64,000 nt of DNA from assembly GCA_018398815.1 (NCBI GenBank), contig CM031611.1, forward strand, positions 42,448,845 to 42,512,844. The letters run 5' to 3'. Positions 54,201-62,975 of this stretch are shown here, in pieces. The translations under genes were made by a program, and so were the position numbers. The DNA is from Conus ventricosus (taxonomy: Eukaryota; Mollusca; Gastropoda; Neogastropoda; Conidae). Below the pieces are notes generated by a model. It was not told the origin of the DNA. It did no database searches and saw only the letters and a list, made by a program, of their open reading frames with translations. Numbering within the stretch: the stretch's first letter is position 1; each line of letters starts with the position of its first letter.

Positions 54201-56133
54201 CTTGCCCTGTAATGTTGTGACAGTGGTGACAGAGTGATTCTTGCCCTGTAATGTTGTGACAGTAGTGACAGTGGTAATATGTTTGATTCTCACCCTGCAA
54301 TGTTGCCATGAGGGAGTGATACAGTGATTCTTGCCCTGTAATGTTTGTGACAGTAGTGACAGAGTGATTCTCAGCCTCCGGTTTTGCAATAGTGGAGCAA
54401 GACAGTAACTCTTGCCTTATAACGATGTGACAGTCATGATAGCATGGGTGCCACTCTTCCGTCTGGGTGACTGAAAACCGTTTCTCGGCAAGGCCCCACA
54501 CGGAAATTCCATTTTTCAAGTTTCGTTATTCAAAAAAAAAAAAAAAAATGTTGGGGGGGGGGGGGGGAAAGAACAGTTGAATCGGCGGTATTATAACCGA
54601 AGCAGCACTGTAGCAGACGACCGGAAATGAGGAAGTGCTCTCTATCATTGAAGACAACACAGGTCCAGCGATCTTTGTTAGCCTACGTCGCGCCATTGTG
54701 CTGGTAGAAAAAGTTTTCCAGTTAGGCAACGTAAAGTTTTGTCATGCCGTTCTTACAAGAAGGGGATTCAAATCTCGCTACTGTTGAGAAAGGGGTGAAG
54801 AACAAGTGGAGATGGGAATGGCTGTCTGAGACAGACAGCTCTGATGATAAACGACCGCATCGTGACTGGTGCAAAAAACTTGATGTTCCGGGCAAATGCT
54901 TTTGCATTATCTGTAACCAGCCCATCAACTATGACATTTTTCGGATATAAAGTGTACATCAAAGGAAAAAATGATTCTTATTTTGTGGATGAGCTGTCTG
55001 CAGTTAATGACCTTCATGTGGAACATTAGAGGCTGCAGTTGTACGGCATTTTCCAATTTGATGCCAGGAGAGGCCATGAAATGCTCTTAAAATTTCATAA
55101 AAATCTTCTTTGGCCAGGGGGCAAAGCCCCCCGGACCCTCCAGCAGAGCACTGCCCCTGCACCCCGCCGGAGCCTGGGCATCCCCAGGACCCCTGCCTTG
55201 TTTTCAGTTTTTTCAGATTTTCAAAGTGTCACCCTTGTGATAGTGATGATTTGACCTGTAATGTTTTGTGATAGAGGCATGATGGTGATGATTCAACCTG
55301 CAGTGTTGTGGGTGTGTGTCCAGGAGACCTAGCGGCTGTGGAGAAGGAGATCAAGAAGTGTCTGATTGAGGTCTTCAAGAAGCTGGACGAAGACTTCCTT
55401 AAAGAAGCTGCCCGGCAGTAAGTGTTCATCTCCTGTCTCTGCCGTCTATGAGAATGAAAGTCTGGATCAGTTAACAGTGGCAAGTTATGTCTTCCGATTC
55501 TGTTTTTCTTTTTTCTTTCTCTGCCAGGCCAGCTGATCACTATTGAACAGATTGTCCGTCTTTTTTTTTTCTGAAATGAATGGCAATTTTATCTGGATTT
55601 CGTCATGCCTAGGTATATGATAATCGTAAAGTGTTCTCAGTCTTTTTTTTGTGGAAATCTTTCCTCCATGTTTGGTGCTTTAAATTTACGTCTTTAATGG
55701 AGTAGTTGGGAGTTTACATTTTTATCGTTAATTGAAGAGAGGAGATGTTGGTTTTTGTTCGACAACAAAAAGTTGAAGAGAATTACTGTCCAGGTATGTT
55801 ATTACATGGTATAACATTGTGAGTGGAAGACAGCCAGAGGTACAGTTTAATGAACATTGTGAGTGGAAGATAAGACTTAACACAGTTTATACAGTGACGA
55901 AACGCTTGGACACAACTATTTATGCCCTGTAGATTGAAGGTGGAAACAAGAATTCAAATGTCAAGACTCTTGTTTTACACCCCCAGACCTAATGGGGGCT
56001 GTGAAAGTGGGGAATGACTGAGGGTTCAACACAAGATCTGTGCAGAAAGCCATCGTGGAAGGATGGATCAACGGCGGTGGTGGTCTTGGTGCTGAACAAC
56101 ACCCTGTACATAGCCAACCTGGGGGACAGCAAG
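44096..56133 (+). CDS. ILKAP: ILKAP, PP2C-type serine/threonine phosphatase, first five recognisable exons (partial gene)
   Basis: Integrin-linked-kinase-associated phosphatase: a Mg/Mn-dependent PP2C-family Ser/Thr phosphatase that acts on ILK signalling in vertebrates. Exons 44096-44153, 46793-47045, 49167-49273, 55324-55417 and 56046-56133 join in consistent phase. The start MDLFGDLPDP matches the characteristic N-terminus of ILKAP; then RKGEREEMQDAH (PP2C motif 1), YAVFDGHGG (metal-binding Asp), KFPKGDLAAVEKEIKK spanning a junction, WKDGST and LYIANLGDSK. The C-terminal half of the phosphatase domain is not present and should lie to the right. Unlike ALDH4A1, no frameshift is seen. An additional small exon between the first two cannot be excluded. 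Confidence 0.92.
44560..44830 (+). mobile_element. LINE 3' end fragment
   Basis: Open frame with REWNQLP-like sequence (EWNQLPTT after one frame change), then LQAFRCRLSRSPQPAATRVS and a C-terminus ending LLRQNGPALLLEEE followed by TAA and an A-rich stretch. EWN.LP...SL..F is the usual end of LINE polyproteins. Lies in ILKAP intron 1. Confidence 0.65.
45249..45649 (+). mobile_element. Full-length tRNA-derived SINE with target duplication
   Basis: Starts with a tRNA-like head: A box tagctcagttgatagagcg and B box gggttcgaatttc, with a CGT anticodon-like loop (ctcgtga). The body includes gagactataaaccgaggttc, and the tail is gaaagaaagaaaaaaa. Flanked by aatagccttggaag at 45235-45248 and 45650-45663. 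Transcription by RNA polymerase III is expected from the A/B boxes. Confidence 0.95.
45664..46792. other. Rest of ILKAP intron 1
   Basis: AT-rich; T runs at 46290-46320. No gene recognised. Confidence 0.5.
46793..47045 (+). CDS. ILKAP: ILKAP exon 2 (RKGEREEMQDAH)
   Basis: Two acceptors are possible: ttcag ending at 46785 and cttgcag ending at 46792. The latter supplies two bases and matches the phase of exon 1, so it is preferred. Reads NSNGSSGREMHPSDRAKITA, a charged linker, then VADRKGEREEMQDAH, the first PP2C motif, and FSSMFQDLHPS before donor gtgagg at 47046. The linker is shorter than in vertebrate ILKAP. ATG at 46822 could be an alternative start. Confidence 0.88.
47046..49166. other. 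ILKAP intron 2
   Basis: Four units of a 43-bp repeat (gttgtattacctcttcatga + agttcatgcaggctgacttt) at 47235-47395, G/C runs at 47606-47655 and 47753-47790, and TG-rich sequence from 48890 ending with (GT)n at 49127-49146. No gene. Confidence 0.65.
49167..49273 (+). CDS. ILKAP: ILKAP exon 3 (YAVFDGHGG)
   Basis: Acceptor tatgttttttcag ends at 49166, preceded by a (GT)n tract; donor gtaatg at 49274. Completes Ile, then GRLALYAVFDGHGGSRASRF and ASQYLHKILRDKFPK, with one base of Gly left over. DGHGG carries the PP2C metal-coordinating Asp. Confidence 0.95.
49855..50151 (+). pseudogene. KNKW zinc-finger-like ORF of the transposon, copy 1
   Basis: 99 codons: MFRTLNENEKVLASS, VKNKWNWKWLDEVV, and a C-x2-C in AVCTWCNDTI, followed by a basic stretch RKAEREG...KKPKII that looks like a nuclear signal. 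Similar start and order to 54744-54950. Resembles the N-terminal zinc-binding part of hAT-like transposases; the rest is missing. Confidence 0.5.
50170..50650. repeat. (CT)n followed by a 60-bp tandem array
   Basis: (CT)n at 50171-50241; then about six units of tggacaatcctgtttagtgt + ggtcttcattgtgtggggaa + gaactattatcagccagaaa. The 60-base unit is a multiple of three, so all frames without a stop stay open. Confidence 0.95.
51590..52950. repeat. 47-bp minisatellite
   Basis: About 28 units of agaggactgctgtagtgaca + accatccatcctgaagtgaa + cagtgtc, with 43-bp variants lacking catc and a few accaacc forms. More divergent units extend left to about 51400. Lies in ILKAP intron 3. Confidence 0.96.
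53360..54440. repeat. 81-bp composite minisatellite
   Basis: Unit agggattctcaccctccaat + gttgccatggggggtggtgc + agtgattcttaccctgcagt + attgtgccactgtcgttata + c, made of two related half-units. From 54060 on, shorter gtgattcttgccctg...aatgttgtgacagtagtgaca units follow. Degenerate units resume after the insertion at about 55226-55310, up to the ILKAP acceptor. Confidence 0.95.
54450..55225 (+). mobile_element. Probable DNA transposon with KNKW zinc-finger ORF and GC-rich tail, copy 2
   Basis: Interrupts the 81-bp array. Left end near gggtgccactcttcc and right end reverse-complementing to gggtgacactttg suggest short inverted ends. Carries the ORF at 54744-54950 and a GC-rich block at 55113-55195 (ggggcaaagccccccgg). 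No target duplication found. Confidence 0.5.
54744..54950 (+). pseudogene. KNKW zinc-finger-like ORF of the transposon, copy 2
   Basis: 68 codons: MPFLQEGDSNLATVE, KGVKNKWRWEWLSETD, WCKKLDVPGKCFCIICNQPI. Has C-x-C-x2-C. The same KNKW-W-WL and V/RPG-C-C order is seen at 49855-50151. Incomplete transposase leader. Confidence 0.5.
55324..55417 (+). CDS. ILKAP: ILKAP exon 4 (DLAAVEKEIKKCL)
   Basis: Acceptor gtgtgtgtccag ends at 55323; donor CA|GTAAGT at 55418. G+GA gives Gly, then DLAAVEKEIKKCLIEVFKKL and DEDFLKEAAR, matching the helical segment between the DGHGG and WKDGST motifs. Degenerate units of the 81-bp array come within about 25 bases of the acceptor. Confidence 0.94.
55418..56045. other. 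ILKAP intron 4
   Basis: Short duplicated gaacattgtgagtggaaga at 55800-55870. Nothing else recognised. Confidence 0.6.
56046..56133 (+). CDS. ILKAP: ILKAP exon 5 (WKDGST...LYIANLGDSK)
   Basis: Acceptor agatctgtgcag ends at 56045. CA+A gives Gln, then KPSWKDGSTAVVVLVLNNTL and YIANLGDSK, ending at donor AAG|GTGATT at 56134. The last 40 bases plus the donor are the first unit of the 98-bp tandem array that follows. Only this copy has the upstream half of the exon. Confidence 0.93.
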
Positions 56134-57061
56134 GTGATTATGTCTGAGTGTCTCTGGCCGTGTCTTGTTAACCCTCTTCCTGCTAACCTCTCAACAACAC
56201 CCTGTACGTAGCCAACCTGGGGGACAGCAAGGTGATTATGTCTGAGTGTCTCTGGCCATGTCTTGTTAACCCTCTTCATGCTAACCTCTCAACAACACCC
56301 TGTACATAGCCAACCTGGGGGACAGCAAGGTGATTATGTCTGGGTGTCTCTGGCCGTGTCTTGTTAACCCTCTTCATGCTAACCTCTCAACAACACCCTG
56401 TACATAGCCAACCTGGGGGACAGCAAGGTGATTATGTCTGAGTGTCTCTGGCCATGTCTTGTTAACCCTCTTCATGCTAACCTCTCAACAACACCTGTAC
56501 ATAGCCAACCTGGGGGACAGCAAGGTGATTATGTCTGGGTGTCTCTGGCCGTGTCTTGTTAACCCTCTTCATGCTAACCTCTCAACAACACCCTGTACAT
56601 AGCCAACCTGGGGGACAGCAAGGTGATTATGTCTGAGTGTATCTGGCCATGTCTTGTTAACCCTCTTCATGCTAACCTCTCAACAACACCCTGTACATAG
56701 CCAACCTGGGGGACAGCAAGGTGATTATGTCTGGGTGTCTCTGGCCGTGTCTTGTTAACCCTCTTCATGCTAACCTCTCAACAACACCCTGTACATAGCC
56801 AACCTGGGGGACAGCAAGGTGATTATGTCTGGGTGTCTCTGGCCGTGTCTTGTTAACCCTCTTCATGCTAACCTCTCAACAACACCCTGTACATAGCCAA
56901 CCTGGGTGACAGCAAGGTGATTATGTCTGTCTCTGGCCGTGTCTTGTTAACCCTCTTCATGCTAACCTCTCAACAACACCCTGTACATAGCCAACCTGGG
57001 GGACAGCAAGGTGATTATGTCTGGGTGTCTCTGGCCGTGTCTTGTTAACCCTCTTCATGCT

Positions 57062-58643
57062 CAGACCTGCCAACCATTACGCATTTCGCGTAATTTATTA
57101 CGCCCAAGTGATAATTCTTACGCCCTTACGCATTTAGCCAAAAAATTACGCATTGAAAGTTTTCAACAACAAAAAAACGGACGAAAAAAATCGGCTTAAG
57201 TACAGACACGCACGGCGCTGTGCGTATAACCAGTAATCTTCAAGAAGCGTTTCCGGTCATGCGCAGTTCGTTTCACCATCTTTACCATTCAGCGAAGTTG
57301 GCGTCTCTTTTTGAAGTTTTAGCTACGAAAATGTCGAAACGTGGAGTAGAAAGTTTTGGACAAGATCCAAAAAAGAAAAAAGTTGGTCAAAAGTTCGGAA
57401 AAGAATACTCGGAAAAGTTCCCCTGCATACGACCTTCGGCTAAAGGTGTAAATTGTGCACGGTGTACCACTTGCGAGTCGGACTTCACAATTTCCAGTCG
57501 CGGGATGGTGGATGTGAAGCGTCACCTTGAGTCACGCAAGCACATCGATTCCTCTAACGTGCCGAATTCTTCCAGCATCAACACTTTTTTCAGACTGTAG
57601 ACACCTCAAAAGAGGATGAAATTAGGAAAAGGGTAATTGGGGCTGAAAGCATTGGTGGCCGGATTTTTCGTCGAGCGCAGCATCGCTCTTAGCGCAGCCG
57701 ACCATGCATCCCAGCTTTTTACAGAAGCGTTCTCAGATTCGGAGATCGCCAAACAGTTCAAGAGCGGTCGAACAAAGACAACACACATTGTAAGGACCCT
57801 TCTCATGGAAGCCTAAACTGCTGCTGCATCTCGACTGCAAAATGGACCGTTTGTGTTGGGGACTGATGGAAGTCAGGAAGGTGGGGGGGGGGACAAATTC
57901 TTTCCTGGGGTGGTGCGATACTTAAAAAATGACACAATCCCCACAGAGCTGATGGCCACCCCCACATGCACAGAATCGGCAACAGGGGAGAACATTTTTT
58001 AGGTTATGTATTTTCTTAATTTCATGTTCCCAGTTTCTCCATCTTCAAACTCCCCCCCTCCCCCCCCCCCCCCCTCAAGTCCAAATCTTTGCCAAGTCAT
58101 TACTATCAAGTCAGTTGAGTTGTTGGCCTGCGCTTGTTTTTTTCCCCCCCCTATTAGATAAGATTGTTCGTCTATGTGCATTTGTCTGACCTTATTCAAG
58201 TTTAAAAGGTTGTGCCAGTCTTGAATAAAAGTTACGTTGTGTTAGGTTTCCTTATAAAATGGGAGCAAACGTTACCCCACTTGTTTACCGTTTATTGTTT
58301 ACTGTTCCCTGCCTCATTTCATTTCCAATTTTTTAGGTTGTTTCTGGCGCACTATTAAGCCTTGGTGTGCCATGCCATGATGGTTTAGGGGATTTGTGTG
58401 TGTTTCCAGTGTATTCTACATTTTCATAATTTGTAGAGATTTCTTGTGACACTTAAAAAAAAAGCTTGTTTTTGAAGAAAAGTAAAGTTCACAAAAATTG
58501 TGTGAACAATTTCATCACATCGTGTTTGTTTGAAAAAAGGTAAATGTCGCGCTCGATTACTCTTAGCTTTCAGAAATTACACATTTCTGCCTCACTGAGC
58601 TTCAATTCTTACTCATTGGTCTCTTAGGGGGTTGGCAGGTCTG
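57062..58643 (+). mobile_element. hAT-type transposon, deleted, 6-bp target duplication
   Basis: Ends CAGACCTGCCAACC and GGTTGGCAGGTCTG, flanked by CATGCT at 57056-57061 and 58644-58649. Subterminal ttacgca motifs are frequent at 57077-57150. Carries a BED-like ORF (57330-57599) and, after frameshifts, sequence reading ADHASQLFTEAFSDSEIAKQ and SGRTKTTHIVRTLL, as in hAT transposases; the remainder is deleted. Target duplication is shorter than the usual 8 bp of hAT. Confidence 0.85.
57330..57599 (+). pseudogene. BED-like zinc-finger start of the hAT transposase
   Basis: 90 codons: MSKRGVESFGQDPKKKKVGQ, basic, then CARCTTCESDFTISSRG and VKRHLESRKHI, a C-x2-C...H-x5-H type finger. Stops at TAG 57597; homologous transposase sequence continues in other frames to about 57985. 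Same MSKR start as the element at 58867. Confidence 0.75.
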
Positions 58644-59077
58644 CATGCTAACCTCTCAACAACACCCTGTACATAGCCAACCTGGGGGACAGCAAGGTGA
58701 TTATGTCTGGGTGTCTCTGGCCGTGTCTTGTTAACCTCTTCATGCTAACCTCTCAACAACACCCTGTACATAGCCAACCTGGGGGACAGCAAGGTGATTA
58801 TGTCTGGGTGTCTCTGGCCGTGTCTTGTTAACCCTCTTCATGCTAACCTCTCAACAACACCCTGTACAGACCTGTTTACCCGTACGATTTTTGCGTATTT
58901 TGTACACAATTTTGACTGGCAGTACTGCCAGTATGCCAAAAACATTTTGAGTACGATCCTAAAAAAAAAAAAAAAAAAAAAAAAAAGGCCGGAAAAGTTC
59001 ACGATCCAAGTTTTAGAGGCGCCATCTTGGATTTTCTAAGTCAGTGTGGCGGCATTGTGATTTGTAAATTTTACAAG

Positions 59078-59750
59078 ATGTCAAAGCGTTCAGTTGCTTC
59101 AACATCGTCGGCAGGCCAGAGCACAGAAAAGAAGAAGAAGAAAGAGCAAGGTTTTCTTGATAGATACAAGAAAAATTCCAGGAATTGAGCCCTCTTCACT
59201 TGGGATTACCTTTGCACATTGTCTGTTCTGCAAATCGGACTTTTCGATTTCTCATTCTGGCATCTATGACATTGAACGGCACTGCCAAAAAGCAGAAGCA
59301 TAAGATGCAAGAACGTGCTGCAAAGACTACGTCAATGTGCACTTCCATCACAAAGTTTATGCCGTCACAGACAGTGAAGAGAGAAGAGGAGGCTGTGATC
59401 AGAGCTGAAGTGATGCTCACAGAACTTATTGTTAAACAAATCTTCCGCTCAGCACTGCTGACGTCATCACGCGAACAATGAAATCAGCGTTCCCAGACTC
59501 GCAGATTGCACAAGGCTATTCATGCTGCCGCAACAAAGCGACTGCCATCGTGAAGTGCATGGCTGAGGACATTAAGGTGGAACTGAAACAGAAAATTTCG
59601 TCTGGACCTTTTTCTGTGTCGACTGACGGCAGCAATGAGCAACGTGAAAAACAGTATCCAGTTGTGATAACAACATTTGGGGATTCTGGAGTTGAGCAGA
59701 GTCTGCTGTCTGTACCTGTTCTTGGTCTTCAGTCAGCATCCACAGGTGAG
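59078..59750 (+). pseudogene. hAT transposase N-terminal part, frame-broken
   Basis: Starts ATGTCAAAGCG. Reading frame changes near 59165 (before KIPGIEPSSLGITF), near 59300 and near 59445 (before LPLSTADVITRT). STDGSNEQ contains the catalytic-type Asp of hAT RNase-H-fold transposases (inferred by position). Ends at a possible donor CAG|GTGAGC near 59748, which could make the following region an intron. Confidence 0.75.
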
Positions 59751-60356
59751 CACCATCGGCATCCCCCCCCCCCCCCCAACACACATGTGAATGTACTTAC
59801 TCAATAGCAAAACATAGGGATGTGTCAACATTTTTCAAATTTTTTTCCTCCAAAATGAAATTAACATCATTAAAAAAAGCAAAAAAATAACGAAAACATT
59901 CATATGAATTATATCATCAATGCAAAACTGATGAAGTTACAATTTTTTTTCTGAATTTCTTTATAAGTCGCAGTCATAACTTTAAGAATTGTTGTTTGAT
60001 TTTCATAACTCAAACATCGTATGAACTGTTGTCATCTTATGTATGAGTATGACCAATGGTCATAGCCTGATAGAGTCATTGATGATAAATAAGTTTGTCA
60101 TAGTTGCCTGGTTTACCTAATCTTAGTATTTTGCAACTAAAGGACAGTTTTGAACTGTTTCTGTCAAAGTGAAATGCAGTCATTCAAAAAATAATATGAT
60201 TATCAGTTTTAGGTTTTAGTATTTAATGGTAGGTTTAATTAATGTTTGCTACACCTAGATAGTATCAGTATCTATTTTGCAACCAGCATTTACCTCATTT
60301 CGCCTCTTTTCTTTTTTAAAGTCTGATACCACAAATGTAAAACTAGTATAAATTGA

Positions 60357-60635
<279 letters not shown>

Positions 60636-60639
60636 TGTA

Positions 60640-60965
60640 TGCTTACATATCATTTTATTTCATTTCATTTTATTTTATATCTGTCAAAGTCACAGCAGAT
60701 TTCTCTGTGTGAAATTCGGGCTGCTCTCCCCGGGGAGAGCGCATCGCCACATGTGCAGCCCACCCCTTTTTCTTCTGTCTGCGTATGTATTTGTTTTTCC
60801 CTAATAGAGTGGATTTTTCTAATGATTTCTGCCAGGAACAACTCTCTTGTTGCCGTGGGTTCTTTTACGTGCGCTGAAAGTGTGTTGCACACGGGACCTT
60901 GGTTTATCATCTCATCCCAAAGACTAGTGCTCAAGACCACACCACTTCTGGTCTAGTGACTGGGG
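60640..60965 (-). mobile_element. SINE family E inside the hAT element
   Basis: Minus strand: central block gatgagatgataaaccaagg, tcccgtgtgc, acgtaaaa, then a distinct body with gctctccccggggagagc (palindromic), ending in an A-rich tail ataaaataaaatgaaatg. The central block resembles that of SINE C (gagactataaaccgaggttc, cgtgtgtg, acgtaaaa). Confidence 0.75.
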
Positions 60966-61466
60966 GAAAAAATGCAAGCTCCGAACGGGATATCTATATG
61001 GTATTACTCTTAGGTACTCGGTTACAATTCAGTCCAACATACAATTCCAGCTAATTGCCACGCTCTCAGTTTTACAACACAATCCTTGCTTTCCAACTGA
61101 AAATAGACTCATCCAGTTCAAAGTAATACTTTTTGGTATCTTTGATGACAAACGTATATCTTGCACTTGCAAGGATTGTATTTTAAAATTAAGAACCCAG
61201 AAAACTGGATGGAACTGGACAGAATTGTAGCTGAGTACCTCAGTGGAAAGACAAACTGTACAACTGGAAATCATTTGGTTTCTTTCAGGAGAGAATATCT
61301 ACAAGCTGTTGGAAAAAGAACTTTTGGTGAAAAACTGATGATACAGAGGAGCCGTCTGTACCCTGGAAAAATTGCTTGTCACTTGGATGTGACAATGCAG
61401 CAGTTATGGTGGGTAAGAAGAATGGAGTGTATGGGTGGATGACTAGACAACAACCCAACCTCCATC

Positions 61467-62666
61467 TTGCTGGCTGCCCATGTCATCTGCTTCATAGAGG
61501 CTGCACAAAAAGCTGCGGAACAACTGCCATTCAATATTGATGAACTTTTGGTTGACTTGTATTACTACTTTGACAAGTCTTCCAAGCGCCTAGCTTCCCT
61601 TGAATTGCTGCAAGCAGAAGTGAAAAATCAGAAAATACTAAAACATGTTCAGACAAGGTGGCTGAGTGTTGGCAGGTGTCTTGATCGCATGCTTGAGAAC
61701 TGGGAAGCACTGGTGAACTTCTTCAAAAAAGAACCTGCTCCCGCAAGTACATCTTCAGCACAGTCTCGAATTGAACGATTGAAAGCATTCTTTCGTTCTC
61801 CTACAAACAAGCTCTACTGCCTGTTCTTGAAACATGCTTTAAAACCATTTGATGTTTTGAATCAACAGCTGCAGAAGGAAGAGCCACAGATTCACATCCT
61901 TCAACGGTCACTGTGCAAGCTGATGAGGGACTTGATGGTTCGGTTTGTCAAACCTGCAGCTCTTACGGGCAAGAGTGTTCTTGATGTTGACTTCAAGGCC
62001 AAGGTCAACCAGAAGCAGCCAAAGCAAATTCTCTTTAGTGAAGACGTCAAACAAATGATTGAGAAGAAGGAAGAACACCTACTTCGAGATGTGAGGATTG
62101 AGGAATTCTATCAAGTTGCTCAACAATTCTATGTTTCTGCTTTTACATACATGAAGGACAAGTGTCCTTTGGACAATGATCTGTTAAAGCATGCAAAAGT
62201 GGCTGACATCTCCCTTCGACTGGATGGTGTCACAGAGTCTGATCTCTCCTTTTTCCTCACCCAGTTTCCATGTCTACTTCCCCAGGGCTGTACCAATGAC
62301 ACAGTTATGGAAGAGTTCATCAACTACAGGTCCCATGATGCAATTCCACAGCTGGAGAAAGAAAGAGCTGATGAAACCTGGTATGCCATTGGCCAAGTCA
62401 AGGATGCTGTTGGGATACCAATGTTTTCCAACCTCAGCAAGGTGTGCCTTGGAATTTTGACAATCCCACACAGTAATGCTGGCTGTGAACGAATTTTTTC
62501 TTGCGTTCGCAAAAACAAGACTGATCAGAGGGCATCACTGTCTTCTCGGACACTGGACAGCTTGATGGTCGTCAAATCAAGACCGGGGACACCAGCAGAC
62601 AGGAAGTACAGCAACACCAACTGGCCAAGTTCAAATCGTCCTACTATAAGTCACTGTCCTAGATAG
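61467..62666 (+). CDS. hAT transposase C-terminal part (dimerisation domain)
   Basis: 399-codon open frame; true reading enters from upstream in other frames (GKKNGVYGWMTRQQPNLHLA then GCPCHL near 61410-61490). Contains AAQKAAEQLPFNIDELL, HVQTRWLSVGRCLDRMLENW, a helical middle and the hAT C-terminal motif TIPHSNAGCERIFSCVRK with LSSRTLDSLM. Only part of a transposase; unlikely to be active with the upstream frameshifts. Confidence 0.85.
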   Translation: MLAAHVICFIEAAQKAAEQLPFNIDELLVDLYYYFDKSSKRLASLELLQAEVKNQKILKHVQTRWLSVGRCLDRMLENWEALVNFFKKEPAPASTSSAQSRIERLKAFFRSPTNKLYCLFLKHALKPFDVLNQQLQKEEPQIHILQRSLCKLMRDLMVRFVKPAALTGKSVLDVDFKAKVNQKQPKQILFSEDVKQMIEKKEEHLLRDVRIEEFYQVAQQFYVSAFTYMKDKCPLDNDLLKHAKVADISLRLDGVTESDLSFFLTQFPCLLPQGCTNDTVMEEFINYRSHDAIPQLEKERADETWYAIGQVKDAVGIPMFSNLSKVCLGILTIPHSNAGCERIFSCVRKNKTDQRASLSSRTLDSLMVVKSRPGTPADRKYSNTNWPSSNRPTISHCPR

Positions 62667-62839
62667 TGTTAGTTGTATGAAACAGTTGTCAACGCCATGC
62701 AGTGAACAAGACTTCAACAATCATTGACACTGACATTGCCACACTGCATTGTAGGAAATTAAGGGAAAATAGCTAAATGGTGGCATGGTTTTTCTGAAGT
62801 AGGTGAATAGGTTATCACACCAATGTTGTTGTTTTTTAA

Positions 62840-62975
62840 TTCAGCAAAGTGTGCCTTGGAATTTTCAGTGACAATCCCACACAGTATTGCTGGATGTGAA
62901 AGAAGTTTTCTTGTGTTCAAAAGAAAAGGCCTGACCAAAAGACATTACTTTCATCACAGACACTGGACAGGTGAC
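62840..62975 (+). pseudogene. Second, decayed copy of the hAT dimerisation motif
   Basis: Reads KCALEFSVTIPHSIAGCERS then FLVFKRKGLTKRH, parallel to KVCLGILTIPHSNAGCERIF at 62430-62515. A duplicated segment within the 3' part of the element. Confidence 0.75.
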
